The position numbers were made by a program, and so were the translations under genes. This document shows positions 36,538-47,966 of a stretch of DNA of 64,000 nt, one piece after another. The stretch's first letter is position 1, and every line of letters starts with the position of its first letter. Source of the stretch: Rotaria sp. Silwood1 (lineage: Eukaryota; Rotifera; Eurotatoria; Philodinida; Philodinidae); assembly GCA_905250075.1 (NCBI GenBank), contig CAJNOP010000062.1, positions 129,170 to 193,169 on the forward strand, read 5' to 3'. Below the pieces are notes generated by a model. The model did not search any database, was not told where the DNA came from, and saw only the letters and a list, made by a program, of their open reading frames with translations.

Positions 36538-39271
36538 GAAGACAAGACTTCTGACTGGTTACCTCGTTATTCCTTGATTCTCGGTTCATTTTCTGAACCT
36601 CCAACATATGTTATACATTTTCTTGATTCACATTTAACATTTTTACAAAGTTTTCAAATTTGTTCATTGTTTGGTCGTGTTCGTATTCATGGATATACTC
36701 TTCATCCATTAACATTTTATTCTGTCTATAATTATCGTACCAATAGTCCAGTTTCAATTGAATTTATTAATTCGGAAACAGCAATACCTTTACTAGATAT
36801 AAAATCTCTTATTAGTGATATTCAATTAGCTGACAATGCTCTATTGAATGTAGAACAAAAAGGTGGTGATATACTTTTAATACGAAAAGAATCAAATAAT
36901 GATTCATTATTTATCAAAACTATGCGAGAACATCAATTTTATAAAAATTGGTTTTCAGAAAATTATAATTTATTTGAACGAGATAACTGGAAACAATTAG
37001 AACAAAATCTTCATATTCGTTTAATTGAAACAACAGATCAAATTGCTGTTATTCCTCGTAAAGAATTTGTTTCAACTGCTGATCATATTATTAATCGATG
37101 GTTAAATGTAGCTGTCGAAGGTATATGACTTTTATTTTAAATAGTGATCTATCATTCAAAATTCTTTTTTTGTTTTAGATTCTCCATTTATAGTTTTGAT
37201 TTGTGGTGAAAAAGATATGGGCAAATCAACATTTATTCGTTATCTTACTAATCGTGCTCTTGATCATATCAGTTCAACATTTAGTTTAACATATTTTGAT
37301 TGTGATATAGGTCAATGTGAATTTAGTATAGGTGGATGTTTATCATATGTTAATCTTGATTCACCATTATTAGGCCCACCTTGTTCTCATATAAAATCAA
37401 ATCCAAAACCTGATCGTCTTCTTTATTATGGTCTTCTTTCACCACAAACATCACCTGTACGTTATTTACAATATATTAATAAATTAAGACAAATATGGAA
37501 TATAGATCAAAAGAATGGAAATCAAAAACGATCTATGATATTAATCAATACAATGGGCTGGGGAACCGGTAAATAAGAAATAGAATGAGATGATATATTA
37601 GCCTGCATCAAAATAAACTTCTATAAGTTTGACATTGTCTGATTCACAAAAAAAACTCAGAATTTAATTGATGCATCGAAGAATAAAAATAAGCATAAAA
37701 ATGAGTGTACATTTCCATAGTAGTAACCGTTTCAGCTGAGATAGTACTTATCGTACTAATGCATTGGCTTACTAAGCAGCTTCCCTTTCAGTTCCATTCG
37801 ATAATTTCTCACTTGGATCTCTTTTCAATGTAGTCCTTATATATCTTTATAATAAGTCTTTTAAAGAATTCCCAGTACATTTGTTACGTAAGAAATGAGT
37901 TTGATTGTTTTTTCAATAAAATTTGATAGAAATAAGATAGGAAAAAATATCCTTTTTCGATTTACACAGGTCCTAACTGTTTAGCTTATGTCATTTCAGA
38001 TTTACCAGCGTTGTCTCGAGACTCCGGATTTCATTAAATTGAACTTGGAAGATTTCAAAAAAGTTCAAGACATAAGCAATTCATTAAGCTGATTCAAATA
38101 TTGATGTTTATCTTCAGTCTCAAAGCGACTTGAGACCACTATTTCAAGGCTATGTAAATTCCGATTTTTATATTGTGTATAGAAATTTTTTTAAATTTCT
38201 GCCATCGATAGATCTAGTTCAATCATTTTCTTGCCTTATTCCTGTCAGTATCTAAACATTTCCATCGCAATTTATAACTCAAGAACAATATTTAGAAAAT
38301 ATGGTTTTCCTCTCACGGTTTATTTCTACAATTTATTATATTTTTTTTTTCTAGGCCTTGGCCTTGAAATACTTAAAGAAACAATATGTATGTGTTGTCC
38401 AAAGGTTGTCATTCAATTAGGAGATAATATGATTTCATCTCAAAATCGAAATAAAATGCCTGACTTGACACTTGAATGGTTATTACAACAATCAGTTTAT
38501 GTGCCATATCGAGTAATGTTAAAGTTAAAATCTTTGTCTCTTCAATTTTTTAAATATCTTTCAGCAGCAAATACAAATGAATAATAGACGACAACAAGAT
38601 TATGATGGACAATTAAATTATGAATATATCAAAATGCAATCAGCAGCAGTATCAAATAGACTTGAGAGGTAAAAGAATTTTTATTTATTTCCTGAGAAAA
38701 TGTTCAAGACACTGATTTTGTTTTAGTAATACATCAAAATTACGTGCGCGTGATCATCGTCTTCTTGCAACTTGGTCTTATTTTTTCTCTTCATCAAATC
38801 TTTCATATATTCATCTACCATGGTCACAACTTGTTCATGTATCTCTGCTTGATAATAAAAATAAAAATTCGATTGTAATACCTGATAGTCTTGAACGTTC
38901 GATGGTTGCATTATGTTCAAGTGAAAAAATTGATCAAGTAAAATCAAATTTATTCTAACTAACAAATAATATTTATTGAATTTTAGTTACGGAATTCGGC
39001 AGTTTCTATAAATGAAACATTTCAGTTATTGAATTATCAAGATGAAATCTTTGAATGTTTGGGTTTTGGTAAGAAAAAAAAATTGCTTTTCTTTTTCCAT
39101 TTCTATATTTTATTTTTCTTTCAAGCTTGGATCGAACATTGTAACAAAGAAACAAGAAATTATGAAATCTATACTCCGGTCAATTGTCTTACTAATATTA
39201 ACCTTCTTGTTATCGGTGCATTTGATATACCCGATGAGTTTCAATACATGTTCAGTCGTGTAAATTTATAA
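36538..39271 (+). CDS. NOL9: NOL9/Grc3-type polynucleotide 5'-hydroxyl kinase
   Basis: Seven exons in consistent phase: 36538-37120, 37179-37568, 38355-38512, 38565-38668, 38727-38937, 38987-39068 and 39126-39271. The family is a nucleolar RNA 5'-kinase that works with LAS1 in processing the ITS2 part of pre-rRNA. Visible motifs are the P-loop GEKDMGKST (exon 2), FDCDIGQCEF (metal/lid region) and INTMGWGTGLGLEIL across the exon 2/3 junction. The N-terminal beta domain precedes it in exon 1. The C-terminal part ends ..NCLTNINLLVIGAFDIP, as in the family. Most introns are 50-60 bp, but the one at 37569-38354 is 786 bp. The first exon opens at an acceptor, so the start lies upstream and was not securely found. 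Confidence 0.85.
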
Positions 39272-42200
39272 TAAATATCGTATTTTCTGTGATATGAAAA
39301 TAAACGCAAGATAAAAATGATTGCTATCCTTCATCACCTTCTCTGTAATATTGTGATTGATATATTGTCAGGCATTGAATTTCGCGATAAATTTTCACAT
39401 TAGACAATAAAATATTTCGAGTAAGGAAAAAAATAGAGTTTCAAGATTCTTTATTTTTTTGGAAAATGGTATTTCAAAACCGTTATTATCAACAACGAAG
39501 ACGTTCTTCAAAATTTAGGATGAATATAAATAAATCTTTTAATTGTTTTTGACTCAAATGTATTCTAATGATCGTATTGTAGGTTTCGTAGCACATAGCA
39601 CAGAGATAGAGTTGACATCGGCTACCAGCTAGGCCGATTCGAGTCCAGTACACTTTTCAGACTGATCAATTGTCTCTATTCAGCCCGATACTGGTGCCGA
39701 TCATGAAAAACCCAGATCGATGCAATCGCTGGTATAAGAGACAGCTAATTATTGCCATCAAGTATTAATACATAGTTATTGACCAATGTGAATGATTCTA
39801 AGAGTATCGATGAACGTTGTATAATGCATTTCTTTTTTATCGATAATAAGTAGGTGAGTCAAAACAACACATATTAAATCAATGTTTTGCTCTTCTTTTC
39901 AAAGTTACCAGTATCTATTTGCATGTTTTCAGGACTAGGTGATCATTAAATTCAATACAATCATACAACCAAATGAGAAAACTCGCAAGCTCAGATGAAC
40001 GAATCCGATCATCCGAGGTGAATCTGAATTACAGAATCACTATCAGATCCAACAGTCAGCTTCCGATGAATATTGGATAATATTCAACTGTCAAAACCGA
40101 TAAAAATTTCCACCTTTAGTTGCCAACAAATCCTCTATAAGCTCCCACCAACCTTTTTAGATCGCCGACGAATTCTGTATGTTATGAAAAGATTCATCAT
40201 TCGACGTGTACTCGACTTCTTATGAAATCATAAAGCGTGATTAGCTATAGTGCGGTTGTAGTAACTGTTGATAACATCGATTCGCAGTACACAAATTCAT
40301 GAAAGTTTTTGAGTTGGGATATTTCAGTCAAAAGACGCATATTTTGACAATTTGAGGATTTCTTACAAACTTGGAGCAAACCTTCGCAAAGATGAGGAAT
40401 TCGTACTGTAACGCCTTCCAATACTAAATATATGCCCTCAGAGTATTGTTGTGAGTGATTTTATAAAGTGGACATCAAATAATACTTTTGCATCTATTCG
40501 TCCTTTTTTACATGTAGAGTCATATTTGCTGTTTAAGTAAATTCAGAAGTGACCAAAGCTTTGACTCCATAATGATGGCAACTATTTCAGTTACAAAGAA
40601 AAAAGAACTTAATAAAATGATTGGAAACATTATGACTAAAAGTAGTTCTAATTTAGTCGAAAAACAAAAAGTGAGCAAAAATATCAAGATTGATATGACT
40701 CATATGAGATTTAGCTTAGTTGAAAACCGAGAAATGACAAGTAACATTATAAGCATCATTGGTACAACTGTATAGATTCAACGAAAACACGAAGAGTTGG
40801 CAAATGCATGTAAAATATCATCACTGGGGATGAGCTTGATTCTTTCGCTCACTTGTTATGTTTTTCGTCACTGTAGAAGTCTTTTTGCTAATTTAAAGGT
40901 TTGGAAGAATTTTCAATCAGTATGCATGGTATTATAGTCCAATAAACAAATTCTATGACACTGTTTTTTTGGCGATACTCGATATATGTGGGAAAATGAT
41001 GGTTCAATTATCTTTTTGCAATTGCTAGTCTTTTAGTTTATAGTATGTTGATCTTTTTTATGATCTATTTTCTTTGATGTCCGATCTGTTAGCCTTCTTC
41101 CAATAGGTATGTTTTATAATATATCTATGAACAAGATTATTTCGTTACTCAATGGTATGTTCTGTAAATGATCTTCTGGTGTTCTGTTGATGTTTTATCG
41201 CACTATTTGCAAGAGATACAGCTACTCATAAAGATTGAATGCAGAAGGTATTGTACATTTTTTATGTTGCTTAGAAGAAGTTTTCACTAACGGTTTTTAG
41301 ATTCGAGGTATTGAAAGACAGCATCATGTTTTCAACTTTTTGAAAGTTTTTGTTATTCTCCAGTTTATCGTTTTTGGAACGATCATAATTTGTCTAGAAC
41401 GTGTTGGTAAAGATTTTCATGGTGAGTGAATTTAAACTTTTAAACTAATTTTTCACAGTTTTCACTTTGGCTTTTTTGAGCTTCATGGTTTGAGTATTTA
41501 AACAGTTCTGAGACGAGCAATTTGAAAGAAACTCGATTACTTTTTATTAGATTACACGATTTTTTGAGTTGAATTTGAATCATATTGATGATATCAGTTA
41601 CGAATCATTTGGTAGATAAACTGTTGACAATCATGGAAATCCAGTACTAAATTACGAGAATATGCGGCTGTACGACTGTTCAATCTATTTAAGGTACTCA
41701 GTGGCATAATTTCAGTTTTTAAGTTGAGATCAGTCATTGTGTATCCTACCGGAATCGAACAGCATTGTCGTTAAATTTTATCAAATTCGCTTAGATTCCA
41801 GTGTATCTTAGCAGAACTGGGATGCAGAAAGCATTTCAGATTCCGAGTATTGAAATCTGGTTGGATTCTTCAGAAACTTGGTGACATCTGAGTACCGAGA
41901 GTCCTGCTAAATTTGACCATGGAATCCGTCGGTTTTGTGACACTAGGACTCTAAAAAGTTCCAGCCGTAGGATTTGATCAAATTTCAACACTAACGATTC
42001 GAGTATCGTTACGTGTTCCAGTTGTCAACAGTTTTCCTATAGAATTCTGATGAATTCTAATAAGATCGGATTGAACTTTATCAAATACGACTGTATGATT
42101 CATTCTGCTGGAAATGGTGACTAAAGATTCTCGTTCATATCGACTACTTATAAAAGATCGCTCTTTTTCAACAACAATAACCTGAACTTGACAAAATTAT

Positions 42201-42535
42201 TAGCTTCATACCTCTTATCACCTCTCCTAAAGTAGTGGTTAGATGCAGATCAAAGCCGACATAAACGGCTATCTATGATAGTGTAGAAAAAACAATAGCT
42301 TTATTTGCCGAACTAAAACAATCGACTGAAGCTTGAACTTCTACAAAGCTTTTATTTTTCTGACTGATTTGTGAATAGTATAGTTTGAAATTTTGTTTCT
42401 TTGTGTTTTATTGTATACCATGTCTTGCAAACGAGCATAAAAACATGAAACATCGACTAAATGAACTACTTGTAAAATGAGTTTTACATTTGCTATTTAA
42501 ACTATATTATGTAATAGCAGAAATATCTATAGCAC
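39272..42535. other. Long non-coding stretch
   Basis: About 3.2 kb with no convincing gene. The Met/Lys-rich frame at 40572-40775 has no domain. A short tRNA-like piece near 39600-39655 is discussed under rejected items. GC content is slightly higher than in neighbouring intergenic DNA. Confidence 0.55.
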
Positions 42536-42925
42536 AGTAAAATCAGTCATTCAGGTTAGAAATATTTGTATCTAAGCAGAAGCATTTATTGAAGATAGTA
42601 AATATAAACGATGTAGTAGAATCATTTATTTAAGTGTAGCAATAATTGAATCCAAACTGAATTATTTAGAGTGTAAATATTTGCGCTCAAGTAGTATCCT
42701 TCATTCAAGTGTATTAATATTTAAATCTAGGCAGAATTATTCATCGCACAGCATCAATAGATGGGCTCTACTAGAACCATTCGTTCAACTGTAGAAATAT
42801 TTGAATTCAAGCAGAAGAATTGATTGCATAGCATAAATACATGCGCTTTAGTAGAATTATTCATTCAAGCACAGAACTATTTGCGTCCTAGCCGACGTAT
42901 TTAACATACAGTATCTTTGATAGTT
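42536..42925. repeat. Diverged ~79-bp tandem repeat, about five copies
   Basis: Units begin with AGTAGAATCATTCATTCAAG-like sequence at about 42536, 42615, 42690, 42770 and 42850 (spacings 79, 75, 80 and 80). Each continues with a GTAGAAATATTTGAATC-like block and a GCAGAATTATT-like block. Copies differ at many positions, so it is old. Confidence 0.8.
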
Positions 42926-43009
42926 GCTGAATTCACAGAGATGGACCATTTTCGTGGATCTGGCGATAACCAGACTTGACAGAAGTGGATTTCATTCATA
43001 TTGATATAT

Positions 43010-43599
43010 CCTCGTAGTCAAAATAAACGAAACACCGTGCTTTTTCAATTATGACTCTTAGCCTTGTTCGATTTATCTGACATTTTCGTCAAAGATGTAT
43101 CATTGATTACTTGACTTACTCTAAAAATTTCACCTATATACTACGAGCCGTTGCTGAGAAAACTAAAAATATGTATCATGTACTCTTGCAGCCGTGAAAA
43201 CAAAATTTGTTGTTTTACTGACTTTTTGTTATTTCAAATTTCATCTCGAGTGTACGGTGATAGTTAGTTAGCCCTAATTCATGGCAAAATAGGGAGACAT
43301 CTTAAGATGTCTCTCTATTTTGCCACGCATCAAGACTAACTAACTATCATCATGAACTCGAAATGAAATTTGAAATAGCAAAAAAATCAGTAAAATAACA
43401 AATTTTGGTTTCACTGCTGCATGAGTACATCACACATATTTTTAGTTTTCTTAGCAATGGCTCGTAGTATATAGGTGAAGTTTTTAGAGTGAGTCAAGTA
43501 ATCAATGATACATCTTTGATGAAAATTTCAGATTAATCGAACAAGGCTAACGGGCATAACTGGAAAAACACTGTGTTCCGTTTATTTTGGCCACGATGA
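43010..43599. mobile_element. Nearly complete palindromic foldback element (~590 bp)
   Basis: Left end CCTCGTAGTCAAAATAAACG is inverted at the right end as CGTTTATTTTGGCCACGATG with few changes. The arms pair all the way to a perfect centre, GACATCTTAAGATGTC near 43310. TA-rich flanks (ATATA both sides) fit a TA target. No coding frame. Likely a Tc1/mariner-derived non-autonomous element. Confidence 0.85.
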
Positions 43600-43897
43600 T
43601 ATATAAAACATTTATTTGTGACTGTCTTTTGCACAAAAGATGTTCAGCTTGAGCTTATTTTTCATAGCACGTATGTGTTGCAATTTTTATGTTTATGCTA
43701 CCTAATTCACGAAACGATATTTATTACGGATAAATATATTTAATATTGCGGTGATAGCTCTAAGTAAAAAAGCAAGCTTTTGATAAAAAGTTTTTTTTGT
43801 AATAGTATAGAAAACAATGTGCATAGTACATATTAATTTTGATTGGAAATACATACAAGCAAAAATCAAACCGATACAAAAAAAGTACATCGAATGA

Positions 43898-45036
43898 TTA
43901 TAGTACAATGTCTTGTAATTTTATATTTGCAATTGCCGATTCATAAGTAGGCGGTGCATTCATTTCTTTGAGAAGTGTTGTATAATTTATTGGCATTCCA
44001 CCATAACTATTTTCTTCCCATTGAGATTGTTCCAATGATGACTCTGTTCCAATAGTAATTGGAATGCTTAAATGTATTTCATTAAGCCATTCATGAACTT
44101 TAACTTCTAATTTTAGTTCATAATGAATTCTAGTACGAATCGATGAATCAGAATAGGGTGCCATATAATGATATGTAGGTGGTAGATAACCAGAAGGTAT
44201 ATTTAAATCAAATATTTTATGAAATTTTGTCTTCGTAAAATCTTCTGGCAAGGGTAAATCCATTTTGAAAATAACTTCAGCATGATGATTTTGATCGATT
44301 TCTCGATGTTGAATTACTATTGCTTCAATTCCTTTTATTTTTAATCGTGTATGATTCTTAAGATGAATATCAAGAGAAACCTTTTCACCAGGTAAAATAC
44401 TTTGCCGACTTAAATAAGCTTTAACATGTAAATGATTTCGATCATATTCAGCCATAGATTGTCTATCTTCATGTACATTAAAGATGTCCACACGTGGAAA
44501 AATTATCAATGGAAAAATTTGTTTTTTACATGATTTATACCATGTTTGATCAATAGTAATATATGCGTAATATTTTATATAAGGATATGAATCTGCTAAT
44601 GAGCCTGATGATGGTGGTAAGTACTGAGGAAGAGTAAATTCAAATGGCCAAGAATGGTGACCACGATCAAGCATTACTTTATTCTACAAATACAATAAAA
44701 ATTACAAAATGGTATGGTTGTTCATTTCACATTTGTTCAGATTACTACCTCATTATCTGTTGAATGAGCAAACGGTAGAGGAATATTTATAAATGGTAAT
44801 TGATGGTAAACTGTACGATTTTGAATTTGTTCATGACCAAAACCATCATTACTGTATTGTAATTGTTGTTTTGTATAGCCGATTTCACCAATAAATCCAA
44901 ATGAAACATGATTTAATGTTAATTTTGTATCAGTATTATGAAATGAAATAATTCCAGTTACTTTCTCACCAGCATAATAAAATGAATTCGAATGATTGAA
45001 CCTCACATTAGCTATCTTACTCTTACCTATCCCCAT
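43898..45036 (-). CDS. Arrestin domain-containing protein (ARRDC-like) with PPxY motif
   Basis: Two exons, 44749-45036 and 43898-44683, split by a 65-bp intron in phase 0, encode 357 residues from MGIGKSKIANVRFNH. The N-terminal arrestin domain includes YYAGEKVTGIISF and the FEFTLP..LPPS motif. The C-terminal domain includes RQSILPGEKVSLDIHLKNHT and YLPPTYHYMAPYSDSS. Near the C-terminus APPTYESA is a PPxY motif, which in alpha-arrestins binds WW domains of NEDD4-type ubiquitin ligases. Likely role: cytoplasmic adaptor sorting membrane cargo. Start and stop are both in view and the length is normal for the family, so it looks intact. Confidence 0.93.
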
Positions 45037-46682
45037 TATTTTTTTGAATGACTGGTTGTAATAGATATGCGACCGTTAATATCGAAAAAAATTGTAGTCG
45101 TCTATTTATATTGTGTGTCAAAAAACACCATGCGAAGAGCAATCGCATAGAAAAAAAAAATCAGTGTTTTTATTCCTCTCGTTAAAGGCTAGTTGACATA
45201 TCGCAAAGGTAAAAAGAACAAATGATAAATAATTTCAGTATATATTTGCGTACTTTGTGTTTCTTCGTAACTGTCTATGCAATGAACAAAAATGACAATC
45301 TTATTACGTTGTAAATGAAAGCAATCATAATGATTTGATATGACAGGTCACCGACCCGAAGAAAAAATCTGATATATGAAACGAATAAAAAGTGTTTACG
45401 AAATGTGACATTATACAAGCATGAGACAGCTAAAGTCAAATTTTTTGTTGATTAAATCGATCAAATTGATTTCGTAATTAAAAAATCGAAGGCAAACCGT
45501 TGATTTTGTTAACCTTTTGACAGCTCCCAATAAAAAACAAGCGTAATCAAAAAATTCGGAGAAATCAAAAACATAAGTTTTTTGTAATTATTATTGTAGA
45601 CCTCATTTTCTAAATGCACGAATCGTCTTCTTTTCACCACTAAGGTCTACCTACAGATTTAATTTATAAGAAAATACTTTAAATCAAGATATGAAATGTG
45701 CAAAACCAAACCTTTTTGAATCAATGTTTTTTTATTTAGAATTGATAAGACAAATTTAAGACATCAATTATTTTCTTTCCTTGTTGTTATACTATGAACT
45801 GCTGTATTGAATAAATACTATCAGTTAACTCTATGTATAGTCAAGGAAGAAGCTTGATAGAAAACATGCGCAAATTTCTGATACTCATATGCATTTTGCT
45901 TTTGACTGATTCATCAATATAAAATTAAACGATCAATATCTCATTCTACGAGTTATATTAATGAAACGCTTTTTCATAAAAAGTAATTAAAAAATAGTCA
46001 TTGTGATTAGCACATATTGATAAAAAATATAATTACAGACTTGCAGACGGCAAATTGAAATCAGTTAACGAAAGTAATTATTAATTTTATCTATGATACT
46101 GGTTTTCTTTTCGTATAGATTAATTTATTTGATAACATGAAATAAATCAATATACAAAACATATCATAAAATAAACTATATAAATCAAATAAATGTTGCT
46201 AGTCTGATTAGAACTAAACTTTCTCAGAATGTTGTTACGGCATATATAATGATATTCATTTAACTATTGATGCATCTTTTTTTTGGATTGATGATAGTAC
46301 AATGGATGAGAAAACCTTGATGTCGTCTTTTTAACACTATCCTCAAAACAAAGAAAAAAGATATATGGAAACAAATATTTTTTAGTTTGTGTTGAAAACT
46401 GTCGATGAATGCAAGTCGAGACTAACGAAAAAAAAATGAGTAATAAAAACAAGACACATTCTGTAATCCTTTGTTATGTGAAACCGAAACGCTTTAATTT
46501 TTATATGAAGATGACTAAAACTTGGAATTTTCTCTACCATCAAAAAAATCAGCTCAATAGTTTAAAAACACGTAACAGTATTAATACAACAGTAATTCTT
46601 TCTGTTTTAAAAAAAAACCAATCTAGCAAGTTTTAGAATTTGATTGTATACGATCTAACTATTGAATAAAATCAAAATCCAA
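45037..46682. other. Intergenic, nothing seen
   Basis: About 1.6 kb of AT-rich DNA. It holds the 5' flank of the arrestin gene and the 3' flank of the dioxygenase gene. No protein-like frame or repeat recognised. Confidence 0.55.
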
Positions 46683-47420
46683 TTACATGTCGATAAAAAC
46701 TATATAAGTTACAGCCAATTTAGAGTCATCGAGAAGCAAATAAATTCGCAAGTCATTAAAGGTATCTTTGTTACAGTCTAACAGTCTCATTATCGATAAT
46801 GCCGAAAATATATTCCATTGGATCTTTGCAATTGAAGATCCCACAAGAGGGCTGTGAAATTCCATAACCAGTACTCGTAATTCTTCTGCAGTTAACTTAA
46901 GCCCTTTGCATAGTTCAGGTGGCACCGAAAGATACTCATTTTCTGCTTGTCGATAGAATCCTTTTGTGAAGAATATACCAACTGTTTCACGTTGTTCGTC
47001 TACAGTATTGTTTTCTCCACCAGCATGGTAGAGGCTACCTAAAACAATCGTCATATCACCAGGTTCTAATTCGGCGGGTACTGCTTCCTCTACTAATGGC
47101 ATGCGATCTTCGTCTTTCCACAAGTGTGAACCCGGAATGACAATGGTTGCTCCATTGTTCTTGTTTGCTTGCGTTATAGCAGTTACATAGCTAATCATCA
47201 CTGGCCGATCACACGGTCGCGTATAATAGTCGTCGTCATCGCGGTGAAGTCCTTCTTGTCGGCCACCAGGTTTTATACGAAAACCGATATCAGAAGAGAT
47301 GAGCGGCTTTGAAACAGCTTTGCACTTTTCAGAGCCACAATAAAAGGTATGGGTTGATGTTAGAAGTCTATTAGCTACATTCAAAAACAATGGATGCATA
47401 GCCATATCAACACAAGCTCG
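46683..47420 (-). CDS. Phytanoyl-CoA dioxygenase (PhyH) family protein, 5'-truncated
   Basis: An intronless frame of about 240 residues from Met at 47405, open a few codons further into hairpin G. Fe(II)/2-oxoglutarate enzyme motifs are present: HRD (His54, Asp56) and distal YHAGGEN (His127), with NGATIVIPGSHLW and EPGDMTIVLGS between them. Similarity is strongest in style to fungal and bacterial PhyH enzymes that modify small molecules. Members are usually ~280-320 residues, so about 50 N-terminal residues seem to be missing, and the break coincides with a telomere-like hairpin. The coding part has visibly higher GC than its flanks, and introns are absent; both could mean horizontal transfer. 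The last ~50 residues do not look like the family. Possibly a pseudogene. Confidence 0.78.
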   Translation of the reverse strand, partial: RACVDMAMHPLFLNVANRLLTSTHTFYCGSEKCKAVSKPLISSDIGFRIKPGGRQEGLHRDDDDYYTRPCDRPVMISYVTAITQANKNNGATIVIPGSHLWKDEDRMPLVEEAVPAELEPGDMTIVLGSLYHAGGENNTVDEQRETVGIFFTKGFYRQAENEYLSVPPELCKGLKLTAEELRVLVMEFHSPLVGSSIAKIQWNIFSALSIMRLLDCNKDTFNDLRIYLLLDDSKLAVTYIVFIDM

Positions 47421-47510
47421 TGAGGGTGTGGGTGTGGGTGTCAGGTGTCGGGTATAGCTGTGGGTGGGTTAGGGTTGAAATAAAACCAGCATTCACCCAC
47501 ACCCACACTC
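47421..47510. repeat. Telomere-like G-then-C hairpin G at a gene break
   Basis: TGAGGGTGTGGGTGTGGGTG opens the left arm. The spacer TAGGGTTGAAATAAAACCAG matches hairpin B exactly, and a C-rich arm ends CCCACACCCACACTCA. Its left edge is where the PhyH gene loses its 5' end. Confidence 0.85.
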
Positions 47511-47966
47511 AACGGTATAGCACGATTCGTGTCTACATAATAGAAAAGTCAAATATATATTGCATTTAATTTCTTGTGAAATCGTAATTATAACGACGAG
47601 AACATCAATTAAGATTCCATAATTACTGGAAAGTTGTTGTTGACGATGAAAACCGATGAGTAAAACAGAAAAATAGCGGTTTTACAGTTTAGTCTTTTTC
47701 TTCTTTGTTGTATTAAACACAATATCGCTTTTAAAGTATTAAGTTCATTTTAAACAATAAAACAGACCATTCACTTGTTAGAAGGAGTGTACTCGTAAGA
47801 GATGCATTTGAACAAACCAGATAAAGAAAGTAAATGTTAAAAGTATGAAAATCGGAATCATAGATGTCCAATTTCTTGAAAATAATAACAAAAACAAATT
47901 CTACTCGTGAATCCGATTTCGAATAAGCTTAATCAAGTGTTAATCTCATTGTCATATAATGGTTCT

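Noticed and set aside
39600-39655. tRNA-like boxes (TAGCACATAGC and GATTCGAGTCC)
   Set aside because: The B-box resemblance is good but the T and acceptor stems do not pair, so it is not a tRNA. It could be a SINE head, but no tail or second copy was seen.
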